Positions 1-7,533 of a stretch of 64,000 nucleotides of DNA are shown here, in pieces. A program made the translations under genes and the position numbers. The notes beneath the pieces were generated by a model. The model saw nothing but the letters and a program-made list of their open reading frames with translations, had not been told where the DNA came from and ran no database searches. Numbering within the stretch: position 1 is the stretch's first letter; each line of letters opens with the position of its first letter. The DNA is from Clostridium sp. HBUAS56010 (GTDB lineage: Bacteria > Bacillota > Clostridia > Lachnospirales > Lachnospiraceae): contig NZ_SULJ01000001.1 of the NCBI RefSeq assembly GCF_007115105.1, positions 62,001 to 126,000 of the forward strand. The letters are read 5' to 3'.

Positions 1-357
1 GAAGAAAAGCAATCATATGAACCTCCAGGTTTTTTCTCTAGTATACAACAGGTTATTTGAAAATGATAGCAGGTTAGACTTTAAGTTTATTTTACAAAAA
101 TTAGTAAATGCGCAAAAGAATCATTTGTTGTCATTGGAAAAGAGGGCACTACGATTGAGGGAAAAGGATTTATACAAAAGTTTTGGGATACTGCCAATTC
201 ACATTTTGATGAAGTAGTAGATTTGGCGAAAAAAGATTATACTTTTTAAGATATTATAAGGTATTTAGAAGAAAACAATATTTCTCTTGCAGGTGCGGCA
301 CATGATTTTAGCTGTTCTGAGACGGGGAGAAATTATATGTTTTTTCCTAATTCGTAG
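1..357 (+). pseudogene. Remnant of AraC-type regulator effector (GyrI-like) domain
   Basis: Reading the frame through 121-246 gives a segment with IGKEGTTIEGKGFIQKFW and NSHFDEVVDLAKKD. The same frame continues after a stop at 247-249 with a segment containing HDFSCSETGRNYMFFP, ending at 355-357. Both segments recall the GyrI-like small-molecule-binding domain carried C-terminally by many Firmicute AraC regulators. Upstream, the matching frame is closed by a stop near 90, and the 66-codon ORF at 17-217 is in another frame. The gene therefore looks broken by at least one frameshift and one nonsense codon. The missing N-terminus lies outside the window. The family call is from memory of motif patterns and is moderate only. 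Confidence 0.45.
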
Positions 358-566
358 ATTGTAGATAATAGACCTAATAATTCATTATAAAAAGCATATA
401 AACTACGAACTATCAGTTTAGGCTATTGTTTTTTTGTACAGTAATTGTGATCCTGTAAATTAGAATTTAACGTATTACCGCACATTGAAAATTAATATTG
501 ATAGTTAGTGGAATATCCTGTATTATTATAATACAAGAATTTGTGAATGAATTAAGTGAGGTTAAT

Positions 567-1151
567 ATGCGAGAAGATATTTTAAATTACTTAATTGAAG
601 AAGTCGAACATAGGTGTAAATTATCAACTAATCATTTTGGAATGGGATGTTTTTATCATATTCAGGCAGTAGTTAAAAATGCTGAAATATTAGCAGATAG
701 CTATAATGCGGATAAGGAAGTTATATTAATTGCAGCATGGTTACATGACATTGCTTCTATAACAGATTATAGTTTATATCAGGATCATCATATTCATGGT
801 GCTGTAATGGCTGAGAATATTCTACAAAAATTTAACTATTCTCCTGATAAAATCAAGCTTATTCAGAAATGTATTAGAAATCATAGGGGTAGTATATTAA
901 ATTCAAGAGTGACACCGGAGGAATTATGTGTTACTGATGCAGATGCTATTTCTCATTTTGATAATGTCCCAAGTTTATTATATTTAGCCTATGTAAATAA
1001 AAAACTGGATATTAATGAAGGAAGAGAATTTGTAAGAAATAAATTGATAAGGAGTTATGAAAAACTCTCTGATAAGAGCAAAATGCTATACAGAACCAAA
1101 TTTGACCAAGTTATGAATGTTTTGAATTGGTCCTATAACCAAAATTACTAA
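567..1151 (+). CDS. HD-domain metal-dependent phosphohydrolase family protein
   Basis: A 194-residue soluble protein with an HD-superfamily arrangement: His31, the His60-Asp61 doublet in AAWLHDIAS, His77, Asn-His at 105-106 and Asp124/Asp126 in the segment TDADAI. These match the metal ligands of small HD hydrolases, which act on nucleotides or phosphoesters. The substrate cannot be told from the sequence. The start chosen is the ATG after an AAGTGAGG Shine-Dalgarno site. A longer frame from 498 has no good ribosome site and adds a non-conserved hydrophobic stretch. It is a single-gene unit flanked by AT-rich DNA and a terminator. Confidence 0.75.
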   Translation: MREDILNYLIEEVEHRCKLSTNHFGMGCFYHIQAVVKNAEILADSYNADKEVILIAAWLHDIASITDYSLYQDHHIHGAVMAENILQKFNYSPDKIKLIQKCIRNHRGSILNSRVTPEELCVTDADAISHFDNVPSLLYLAYVNKKLDINEGREFVRNKLIRSYEKLSDKSKMLYRTKFDQVMNVLNWSYNQNY

Positions 1152-1181
1152 ACTATCAGTATTGAACTGGTAGTTTTTTAT
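1151..1181 (+). terminator. Rho-independent terminator of the HD-domain gene
   Basis: A ten-base stem (AACTATCAGT pairing with ACTGGTAGTT, one G-U pair) around a five-base loop is followed by a run of T. It starts right at the stop codon of the HD gene. Confidence 0.7.
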
Positions 1182-1277
1182 TTAGAAATTTAATCAGGAA
1201 AACTGATATTCGATGTAGTACAAAACAAAATGTGAGGGCTTATTTATTAAATTCGCCCATAAAGATAATATAGTGGT

Positions 1278-1441
1278 TAGGGCGTGTCTGAAAACTCATT
1301 GATCCAATCTTCACGTCCCACTTCGCAGTATACTTGCTCCAAATTCAGTTGGCGTAGCCCACTACGCCGCCTTCATCTGGAACAAATCTCCCACGAAGTG
1401 TAACGCACATCTTGAAACAGGCAGTTTTCATACACGCCCTA
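1278..1441. repeat. MITE-like palindromic intergenic element with terminal inverted repeats
   Basis: The 164-bp element begins TAGGGCGTGTCTGAAAACT and ends with the inverse complement of the same sequence, with one mismatch. Inside are further nested inverted repeats: GGCGTAG/CTACGCC around 4 bases, and CACTTCG/CGAAGTG. There is no ORF in it and no clear flanking gene relation. Base composition is more G+C rich than the surrounding AT-rich DNA. This fits a miniature inverted-repeat mobile element or a REP-like family. Only one copy is visible in this window, so its repetitive nature is an inference. The rest of the gap 1182-1561 shows nothing I recognise. Confidence 0.6.
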
Positions 1442-1561
1442 GGAAGGTTTTGCTTGTCTGTAGAAAAAAGCAATTATAATAATGGGTTAATTTTTATGGG
1501 GGTTTGAAGTGACATTGACATGTTTATAGGAATGAAAACGAATTGAATAAATGTAAAATTA

Positions 1562-2062
1562 TTAGAAGCTTTGTTCGTAGATAAATGGTATAACCTCTTC
1601 ACGATTAATTTTTAACACGTAAGCAAATTCTTCGCAAAGTGTTTTTTCGGCGTCTTTAAGAAAATCTTCATCAGAAATCTGTAGTTTATTATTTTTGTTA
1701 ATATTTTTTAACTCTTGTTTGTGACTGTGTAAAGTTTTTATCATTTTTATAAGTTCGGAATGGTTACCATCAGCAAGAATCTGACTGTATAATTCTTTGC
1801 GCTTACGATTGTCCTTATTCCAAATGAAATTTTTACCAGACATTTTCTTAACTAGAGAAAAAATTTCATCGGTAGATAGAAGGCTGCGTATTTCAGTTTT
1901 TCTACTGTCTTTTAACGCTGAAACGTATACGGTAGCACCCGTATGATAAACAGGTTTGAGTACATAATATGGACGCATTACTTCATCCATGCACATATCC
2001 TGTAATCCGGTAACCTTACAAATACCATGTTTCCCGTATATAATGACATCACCAATGTTCAT
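1562..2062 (-). CDS. CarD/CdnL-like transcriptional regulator
   Basis: A 166-residue protein opening with GDVIIYGKHGICKV, the typical start of the CarD N-terminal RNA-polymerase-interacting (Tudor-like) domain, residues 1-60. A charged, mostly helical C-terminal half follows, as in CarD/CdnL proteins, which bind the RNA polymerase beta subunit and stabilise open complexes. ATG at 2062 is preferred over the GTG at 2071, because the GTG forms part of the Shine-Dalgarno sequence GAGGTG that precedes the ATG by six bases. It is a monocistronic unit. It differs from a housekeeping CdnL in lying inside a decayed accessory region, so it may be a paralogue. Confidence 0.8.
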   Translation of the reverse strand: MNIGDVIIYGKHGICKVTGLQDMCMDEVMRPYYVLKPVYHTGATVYVSALKDSRKTEIRSLLSTDEIFSLVKKMSGKNFIWNKDNRKRKELYSQILADGNHSELIKMIKTLHSHKQELKNINKNNKLQISDEDFLKDAEKTLCEEFAYVLKINREEVIPFIYEQSF

Positions 2063-2401
2063 AATATTCACCTCTTTCTAATAAAAAAAGCAGTTCACTA
2101 AAACTGGACCTACGTCACTGTAAAGCAAACCACATGGTTGACATTTATATTATACCATAAAAAAGCCGATGCGCCTACGGCAATTTTCTCCAAACTTGCA
2201 ACCATATCACAGAATAATCTGTTTATTTTTTATCTAAATGTTAATAGAAAGAAAAAATAAATTATGTTGCAAATAAAATTAAGAGCATAAGTAATTAACT
2301 CTTTTGTGTAGCAACAAAAAATCTGGTGGATTAGAGACAGAAAAGAAAGTGTATCGTTCTGCTATATAAAGCTGCGATCTAATGGATAAACATTAAAACT
2401 T

Positions 2402-2518
2402 GCTCCTGTAGAAACATATAGTAATATAGAGAGGACTTTTATAAATGCTTTTATTGCAGCAATTGCTGGAACATTTGCTACTGAGGTAAGTATTATGTCA
2501 TCTCAAACTGTTAAATAG
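2402..2518 (+). pseudogene. Open frame without start codon upstream of the holin gene
   Basis: This frame is open from a stop at 2387-2389 to TAG at 2516-2518. It encodes a hydrophobic stretch including FINAFIAAIAGTF followed by a short polar tail. It contains no plausible start codon with a ribosome site. It ends seven bases before the holin's Shine-Dalgarno region and lies in the same orientation, so it could be the 3' end of a decayed phage gene. I do not recognise a family. The remaining DNA from 2072 to 2400 shows no gene. Confidence 0.25.
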
Positions 2519-2530
2519 GAGGACAAAATT

Positions 2531-2734
2531 GTGGATAAAGAATATTTGGTAAAATGGGGGAAAGCAGCAGGTGTAAGGGCAATTAAGACCATGGCACAGA
2601 CAGCGATTGCGACCATAGGAACAACGGCAGTAATGTCTGGGGTAGAATGGATTATGGTTGGATCAGCGACAGCACTTGCCGGAATCCTTTCCCTGCTTAC
2701 CTCCATTGCTGGACTTCCTGAATTGAAGGAATAA
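2531..2734 (+). CDS. Phage-type holin (small two-helix membrane protein)
   Basis: A 67-residue protein starting at GTG after the strong site AGGAGG (2517-2522). Two hydrophobic segments (about residues 20-38 and 42-62) are separated by a short turn with a tryptophan. The pattern KAAGVRAIKTMAQTAIATIG followed by a second helix and a GLPE end matches the small Dp-1-like holin family of Firmicute phages. These proteins form membrane lesions that release endolysin. No endolysin, tail or portal gene is adjacent, so this is an isolated remnant of a prophage or a domesticated gene. The call rests on remembered family pattern. Confidence 0.7.
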   Translation: MDKEYLVKWGKAAGVRAIKTMAQTAIATIGTTAVMSGVEWIMVGSATALAGILSLLTSIAGLPELKE

Positions 2735-2773
2735 CTGGAAACGGATTTTTTCATTTCGTTACAGCATCATAAT

Positions 2774-2805
2774 TTAGGCCTGGGATTATCCTGGGCCTTC
2801 CTTCA
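2774..2805 (+). terminator. Possible weak terminator after holin
   Basis: An inverted repeat AGGCC/GGCCT with inner GGGA/TCC pairing lies about 40 bases after the holin stop, followed by a pyrimidine-rich but interrupted tract. Only a moderate candidate. Confidence 0.35.
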
Positions 2806-2958
2806 TTGACGAAAGAGATCATGGTACAGTATAATATAGCTACAGATTATGTGTTTCCGCACTATAACAATATGTTGCTTCCCGGCTTGCTGCAGGTTCT
2901 TGTATAGGATACAGTGTGGAGGCTGACAACAATAATGATTGAAGCAGAGGAGAAAACA

Positions 2959-3531
2959 TTGGCGAGATTATATTTTAAATACGGAGCAATGGGAAGTTCA
3001 AAGACTGCAAATGCGCTGATGACCAGATATAATTTTATAGAAAGAGGCAAAAAAGTCCTTCTTATAAAACCGGATATTGAAACCCGGGATGACAAAAGAA
3101 AAATTAAATCAAGAGTTGGACTAGAAGCGGAGTGTGTGCTTTGGTCTGAATTGCAGACATATAGCCATGAGAAACTAAAAGAATTTGATGTGTTGATTGT
3201 GGATGAAGCCCAGTTCCTTTTGGAACAGGACATTGATTTTCTTGCCAGACTGGTGGATTGTGATGACATCCCTGTTTTATGCTATGGATTACGAACAGAT
3301 TTTACTTCTCATTTATTCCCTGGATCAAAACGTCTGTTAGAACTGGCAGATGAGATAGAAGAATTAAAAACAGTTTGCTGGTGCGGAGCAAAAGCAACGA
3401 TGAATGCCAGAATTGATGAAAAAGGCAACGTTTTAAGAGATGGAAAACAGATTATGCTGGGAGCAAACGATCAATACGTTTCCCTGTGCCGAAAACATTA
3501 TAATCAGGGAAAGATTAAAGGTGGTTTTTAA
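2959..3531 (+). CDS. tdk: Thymidine kinase (type II)
   Basis: A 190-residue cytosolic enzyme that phosphorylates thymidine with ATP in nucleotide salvage. The P-loop GAMGSSKT is at 9-16, the Walker B/catalytic segment IVDEAQF at 80-86, the lid-proximal GLRTDF at 110-115, and the structural zinc ligands Cys140, Cys142, Cys177 and His180. Length fits the family. I chose TTG at 2959 because AGAGGAG lies six bases before it and the product then begins MARLYFKYG, as in relatives. The GTG at 2914 and ATG at 2935 would add a non-conserved leader. It forms its own unit between the holin and the RelA/SpoT pair. Confidence 0.9.
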   Translation: MARLYFKYGAMGSSKTANALMTRYNFIERGKKVLLIKPDIETRDDKRKIKSRVGLEAECVLWSELQTYSHEKLKEFDVLIVDEAQFLLEQDIDFLARLVDCDDIPVLCYGLRTDFTSHLFPGSKRLLELADEIEELKTVCWCGAKATMNARIDEKGNVLRDGKQIMLGANDQYVSLCRKHYNQGKIKGGF

Positions 3532-3568
3532 ATAAATCAAGTTTCTATCACATTTTAAGCTTATTGCG

Positions 3569-3586
3569 CATATCATATATGATATG
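3569..3586. promoter_or_regulatory. Perfect 18-bp palindrome upstream of RelA/SpoT gene pair
   Basis: CATATCATATATGATATG is its own reverse complement and sits 29 bases before the RelA/SpoT-domain start codon. It contains TATGAT-like -10 hexamers. It could be an operator for autoregulation or simply an AT-rich promoter palindrome. Confidence 0.4.
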
Positions 3587-3614
3587 ATGAAAATGTCGAA
3601 GGAATTACAAGACG

Positions 3615-4274
3615 ATGCGTAGGGAGAAAAAGTTGCAGAAATGTTCAGTGGATGGAACGAAATATGATTATTACAAAGAAAAATTAAAAGAAAAAGAGTT
3701 TGTAATCCGGCGGATCAGGGGGATTCTTTATTATAACCAGGCATTGAAAAAAGAACCTGAAATTACGCAGCATGTAATAAAAACGGCGAGGCAGGCAGGG
3801 ATGGCAATGGCAGGGGAAGAATGCCGTATTAAAACAAAGAAGTCCTATTTTAAGAAAATACGCAGGAAATCAGGGATAAGAGAAAATAGTTATGTGGTAA
3901 AGGACATACTGAGATATACTTATACAGCTTCCAGTGAAGAACTTGTCGAAAAATTTTTAAAAGTGATTGAGCTGAATTCGAATTCGGGGTATAATACGGT
4001 TGAGATTAAGAATTACTGGCTGGATGGGCAGAATCCTTATAACGGGATTAACACCATCGTGCGTTCTCCTGATGGTCTTGTGTTTGAACTTCAATATCAT
4101 ACACCAGAAAGTTTTGAGATTAAAAATGGAAAAATGCACGAGCTATACGAAAAACAAAGGCCTGTCAAAGATGTAAGCAGTAATGAGTACATAGAACTGG
4201 GTGATCAGATGTTTGAATTGTCTGATTCTATGGAGATTCCGAAGGGCATAGAAAAGGTGAGAACTCATGAATGA
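3615..4274 (+). CDS. RelA/SpoT-domain nucleotidyltransferase, possible toxSAS-type toxin
   Basis: A 219-residue protein with a lone RelA/SpoT synthetase-like domain after a basic, helical N-terminus (1-65). Visible motifs are RIKTKKS (71-77, ATP-binding basic patch), DILRYT (97-102), NPYNGIN (140-146, equivalent of GYxS) and ELQYHT (158-163, holding the catalytic Glu). It has no hydrolase, TGS or ACT domain, so it is not a housekeeping Rel. Such domains occur in small alarmone synthetases, in toxic synthetases (toxSAS), and as C-terminal toxin domains of phage MuF proteins. The pattern here is closest in my memory to the last. The downstream 69-codon gene overlaps its stop. Biochemical product ((p)ppGpp, (p)ppApp or tRNA pyrophosphate) cannot be inferred. 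Confidence 0.7.
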   Translation: MRREKKLQKCSVDGTKYDYYKEKLKEKEFVIRRIRGILYYNQALKKEPEITQHVIKTARQAGMAMAGEECRIKTKKSYFKKIRRKSGIRENSYVVKDILRYTYTASSEELVEKFLKVIELNSNSGYNTVEIKNYWLDGQNPYNGINTIVRSPDGLVFELQYHTPESFEIKNGKMHELYEKQRPVKDVSSNEYIELGDQMFELSDSMEIPKGIEKVRTHE

Positions 4275-4476
4275 AACCAGATTTCTGAAACTGACCGATT
4301 ATGAAAATCAGGGTACTGTGATTAAACAGGAAGGAAGACAGTTCTTTGGATATGAACAGGGAAACTGGGTGAGACGAGGATTGTCGTTGGGGTACTTTTA
4401 TCCCGAAGCTCCCGAATTTGATTGTTATGAAGTGATTACAGAAAAAGAAGCAAAGAAACTGTTGAATACAGAATAA
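4267..4476 (+). CDS. Small acidic protein overlapping the RelA/SpoT gene; antitoxin candidate
   Basis: A 69-residue soluble protein whose ATG overlaps the last eight bases of the RelA/SpoT gene and has the Shine-Dalgarno site GGTGAG six bases upstream. Translation is therefore probably coupled. The composition is rich in aromatic and acidic residues (GYFYPEAPEFDCYE), with no helix-turn-helix or membrane segment. I do not recognise a family with certainty. Gene order and tight overlap resemble toxin-antitoxin pairs, and an acidic protein could mask a basic nucleotide-binding enzyme, but this is inference only. It could equally be a phage-derived accessory protein. Confidence 0.6.
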   Translation: MNETRFLKLTDYENQGTVIKQEGRQFFGYEQGNWVRRGLSLGYFYPEAPEFDCYEVITEKEAKKLLNTE

Positions 4477-4503
4477 CACCAAAAGTCCATAGACAATGGT
4501 GTT
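4475..4503 (+). terminator. Hairpin at end of RelA/SpoT operon
   Basis: AACACCA pairs with TGGTGTT around a 15-base loop directly at the stop of the small gene, followed by a T-rich but interrupted tail. Confidence 0.45.
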
Positions 4504-4596
4504 ATCCTGTATTTATTTTATTTCAACAATTTTTTTGCAAATCGTCGGGTATTTTCCAGATTTCTTGGGGGGATGATTTGGAAACAATCCCCCCAA

Positions 4597-4768
4597 TTAC
4601 TTTAAAAACACTGGATTGTGTCGGAAATAATAGATGCCGGAACCAAAACCAATGAAGTCATAATTGTCTATAACTTCATTTTGTAGTTCTTTGGCATTGA
4701 CTACTTTCGCATTGAGAACTTCGCCAAATCAATCTGCAAGTTTTTGTGTGCTTTTATTGCTTTTTCAT
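4597..4768 (-). pseudogene. Flavodoxin pseudogene
   Basis: On the minus strand the frame ending at 4597 reads a segment containing VLNAKVVNAKELQ, then NYDFIGFGSGIYYF, the loop and strand pattern of short-chain flavodoxins. It is followed by an early stop. Further upstream the frame has an in-frame TGA just before FGEVLNAK. The N-terminus is reduced to ATG AAA AAG CAA, fused to a QKLAD-like piece, so the first beta strand and FMN phosphate loop seem deleted. The C-terminal half is also missing. A 35-codon ORF in another frame begins at 4808 after AAAAAAGGAGGAC, which may have been the original ribosome site of this unit. Confidence 0.6.
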
Positions 4769-4832
4769 TTTCCCCTTTCCTTTCTCTGAAATTATTAAAA
4801 TTAGTCATTGATTAGTCCTCCTTTTTTATTCA

Positions 4833-5054
4833 TTACCGGTATAACAATAATAAAACTGGCTCAATTAAAATCAGCCATGCACCTGACTTGGGTGCAAAAA
4901 TTGATGCAAAACTGCCTAAAATCACAAAACCAATGCAAAAAGTGACAGGTAACTGTAATTGCATGATTCTGACAAACCAGTCGACTAAAATTCCCCACAA
5001 GTAATAATGCAATACGCGATATTTCAAACCAAAGAAAGAATTTGGTTTCTCCAT
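4833..5054 (-). CDS. Hypothetical small membrane protein
   Basis: A 73-residue ORF with two likely membrane helices (about 19-48 and 52-72), the second being very hydrophobic and ending in LLLLYR. It precedes the flavodoxin pseudogene on the same strand by about 65 bases. Its own start lacks an obvious Shine-Dalgarno site, and the region around it is decaying, so it may itself be a remnant. No family recognised. Confidence 0.35.
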   Translation of the reverse strand: MEKPNSFFGLKYRVLHYYLWGILVDWFVRIMQLQLPVTFCIGFVILGSFASIFAPKSGAWLILIEPVLLLLYR

Positions 5055-5199
5055 AGATTTGTTTTATTTTCTAACATCAAGTGCTCTTAACCCTATAATT
5101 GCTTTACTTCCCATAGCGGTATAAATGAGTTATAAGAAAATGGGTATAATTGAATAGAGAACTGGAATTTTTTAAAAAAATTTTGAGAAAAATTATTGA

Positions 5200-5228
5200 T
5201 TGCAAAAGAAAATAAATTATGCTATACT
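5200..5228 (+). promoter_or_regulatory. Promoter of marR-ABC exporter operon
   Basis: A -35 box TTGCAA (5200-5205) and -10 box TATACT (5223-5228) are separated by 17 bases, with the MarR-type palindrome starting 9 bases downstream of the -10 box. Confidence 0.6.
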
Positions 5229-5236
5229 TCCATAAA

Positions 5237-5265
5237 GTTAATTAGCTAACTGTTAGCTGGTTAAC
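5237..5265. promoter_or_regulatory. Palindromic operator for the MarR regulator
   Basis: A 29-bp imperfect palindrome starts GTTAATTAGCTAAC and ends GTTAGCTGGTTAAC, two related 14-mers in inverted arrangement. It overlaps the expected transcription start and lies 20 bases before the marR start codon. MarR dimers typically bind such sites and repress their own operon. Confidence 0.65.
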
Positions 5266-5285
5266 GAAAAAAGGAGAGATTATAA

Positions 5286-5789
5286 ATGGAACCAATAGAA
5301 GGAATGAGCTCTTGCAGACCTGATGATCCTGTGTCCCTGCGAAGAAGCGTGATGATGAAATATATGAGAATAATAAAACTGCATCGTAATGTTTTGGAAA
5401 CCGGTGTGAAGCAGACCGGTGTATACAGAAGCCAGCATCAGATTCTAATGCTTTTATCCGAACATAAAGATGTATCCCAGAAGGAACTGGCACAGCGGAT
5501 GTTTGTTTCCACTGCCACCATTGCCGTTTCTGTGAAGAAGCTGGAGAAAGCAGGTTATATAACCCGAATTGCAGATCAGGAAGATAACCGGATGAATAAA
5601 TTATGCCTTACGGAAAAAGGAAGGCATATGGTAAAAAACGGGAAGGAATATTTTTATCGTGTAGAAAAACAGATGTTTAAAAATTTTTCAAAAGAAGAAT
5701 TATCCGTTATGGAACAGCAGTTAAATCGGATTTTTCAAAATTTATCTGAGATTACCATGAGCGGGGATACAACAGAAAGCGAGGATTAA
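5286..5789 (+). CDS. MarR-family transcriptional regulator
   Basis: A 167-residue regulator with a central winged helix-turn-helix: QKELAQRMFVSTATIAVSVKKLEKAGYI (about 66-93, wing to about 110, including DNRMNKLCLTEKG), flanked by helices that form the dimer interface. It opens an operon: an AAAGGAGAG site precedes the ATG, and the exporter gene starts four bases after its stop. The palindrome in its promoter suggests it represses the exporter until a ligand (antibiotic, phenolic compound or bile-type molecule) binds. The ligand is unknown. Confidence 0.9.
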   Translation: MEPIEGMSSCRPDDPVSLRRSVMMKYMRIIKLHRNVLETGVKQTGVYRSQHQILMLLSEHKDVSQKELAQRMFVSTATIAVSVKKLEKAGYITRIADQEDNRMNKLCLTEKGRHMVKNGKEYFYRVEKQMFKNFSKEELSVMEQQLNRIFQNLSEITMSGDTTESED

Positions 5790-5793
5790 TTAC

Positions 5794-7533
5794 TTGAAAC
5801 GATATTGGAATTATATAAAACCTTATCTTGGTTCGTTTATTCTGGCACCGCTGCTAATGCTGACAGAAGTGCTTGGAGAAGTCACACTTCCGAAATTAAC
5901 GTCCATGATCATCAATCATGGAGTTGCTGAACGCAATACAGCATACATTATGAGCATTGGCGGCATTATGCTGTTGCTTGCAGTTATTATGATTATCGGT
6001 GGAATTGGAGGAGCATATTTCTCCTCAAAGGCTTCTATTTGCTTTAGTACAGATTTAAGAAGAGATGTTTTCCATAAAATTCAGCAGTTTTCCTTTAAGA
6101 ATATTGATGAGTTCAGTACAGGATCACTGGTCACAAGGCTTACTAATGATATCCAACAGATTCAGAATGTAATCATGCTGAGTCTGCGCATGCTTTTTCG
6201 GGCACCTGGAATGTTGATCGGCGGACTTGTTATGGCTTATTTGATGAATCCCCAGTTGATGCTTATTCTGGTGGTAGTAATCCCGTTGCTGCTTATTACT
6301 GTCTTCGTAATTTTGAGAATAGCCTTTCCCCGTTTTGAAGTAATGCAAAAAAAGATTGACCGCTTAAATTCGGGAGTGCAGGAAGCGCTTACCAATGTGC
6401 GTGTCATTAAATCATTTGTAAGAGAGAATCATGAAGCAGATAAATTCAAAGCGACGAACAGCGATTTAAAAGAAGGAAGCCTTGCTGCCATGCGGATTGT
6501 AATTGCAACCATGCCTGTTATGATGCTGACCATGAACATTACCACCATTGCTGTGGTTTGGTATGGCGGGAATTTAATTATTGCCGGAAAGATGCCAGTA
6601 GGAGATTTAACCGCATTTACGATTTACATTGTACAGATTCTGATATCTCTTATGATGCTTTCCATGGTATTTTTGCAGGCTTCCAGAGCTATGGCATCCT
6701 TAAAGCGTGTCAATGAAGTTTTAGATGCAGAGATTGATCTGACGGATGACAATGCCGTTTATAAAGCCGCAACCGTGAAAACCGGAAAAGTGGAATTTCG
6801 CAATGTCAGCTTCCAATACAATAAGGGGAGCCAGGATATGGTATTAAAGGGAATCAGTTTCACCGCAGAGCCTGGGGAAACGGTTGGAATCATCGGCTCT
6901 ACGGGAAGCGGGAAGACGTCATTGGTACAGTTGATTCCACGTCTTTATGACGCGGACCAGGGGCGTGTGCTTGTAGATGGATTGGATGTAAGAGATTACT
7001 CCATCAGAAATCTGCGGGAAAGTGTTGCAATGGTTTTACAGCAGAATGTGTTGTTTTCAGGAACCATTTTAGAGAATCTGCGTTGGGGAGATGAACAAGC
7101 TTCTATGGAAGATGTGGCTGCAATGGCAGAAGCTGCCCAGGCGGCTGGTTTTATCTCCGGTTTTACAGAAGGATATCAGACAGATTTAGGGCAGGGCGGT
7201 TCCAATGTATCTGGCGGTCAGAAACAGAGACTTTGTATTGCCAGGGCATTGTTAAAGAAACCTAAGATTCTGATTTTGGATGACAGCACCTCAGCCGTTG
7301 ATACCGCAACAGAGGCTAAGATCAGGGAGTGTTTTCAGACCGCCTTAAAAGATACAACCAAATTCATTATTGCACAGAGAATCGGATCGGTGGAACAGGC
7401 TGATAAGATTATCGTTCTTGATGAAGGTGAGATTGTGGGAATCGGATCTCATGAAGAATTAATGAATTCCTGCGAACCTTACCAGGAAATCTATTACTCC
7501 CAAAAAGATCGGAAAAAGGAGGTGGGTGCATAA
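5794..7533 (+). CDS. ABC exporter subunit, degenerate nucleotide-binding site (heterodimer half 1)
   Basis: A 579-residue half-transporter: six membrane helices (about 15-300) followed by an ATPase domain with Walker A GSTGSGKTS (about 367), signature VSGGQKQ (about 470) and Walker B ILILDDSTSAVD (about 490). The catalytic Glu after Walker B is Asp, and the H-loop reads IAQRI, with Gln in place of His. These are the hallmarks of the degenerate subunit in heterodimeric exporters such as TM287/288 and BmrCD. It uses a TTG start four bases after the marR stop, with GAGG upstream. It pairs with the next gene, which overlaps by one base. It likely exports drugs or lipophilic compounds. Confidence 0.9.
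   Translation: MKRYWNYIKPYLGSFILAPLLMLTEVLGEVTLPKLTSMIINHGVAERNTAYIMSIGGIMLLLAVIMIIGGIGGAYFSSKASICFSTDLRRDVFHKIQQFSFKNIDEFSTGSLVTRLTNDIQQIQNVIMLSLRMLFRAPGMLIGGLVMAYLMNPQLMLILVVVIPLLLITVFVILRIAFPRFEVMQKKIDRLNSGVQEALTNVRVIKSFVRENHEADKFKATNSDLKEGSLAAMRIVIATMPVMMLTMNITTIAVVWYGGNLIIAGKMPVGDLTAFTIYIVQILISLMMLSMVFLQASRAMASLKRVNEVLDAEIDLTDDNAVYKAATVKTGKVEFRNVSFQYNKGSQDMVLKGISFTAEPGETVGIIGSTGSGKTSLVQLIPRLYDADQGRVLVDGLDVRDYSIRNLRESVAMVLQQNVLFSGTILENLRWGDEQASMEDVAAMAEAAQAAGFISGFTEGYQTDLGQGGSNVSGGQKQRLCIARALLKKPKILILDDSTSAVDTATEAKIRECFQTALKDTTKFIIAQRIGSVEQADKIIVLDEGEIVGIGSHEELMNSCEPYQEIYYSQKDRKKEVGA

Noticed and set aside
2503-2754. 83-codon minus-strand frame opposite the holin
   Set aside because: Antisense shadow of a coding frame with a clear ribosome site; no ribosome site of its own.
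2862-3269. 135-codon minus-strand frame opposite tdk
   Set aside because: Lies antisense to a conserved enzyme gene; Ser-rich low-complexity product without motifs.
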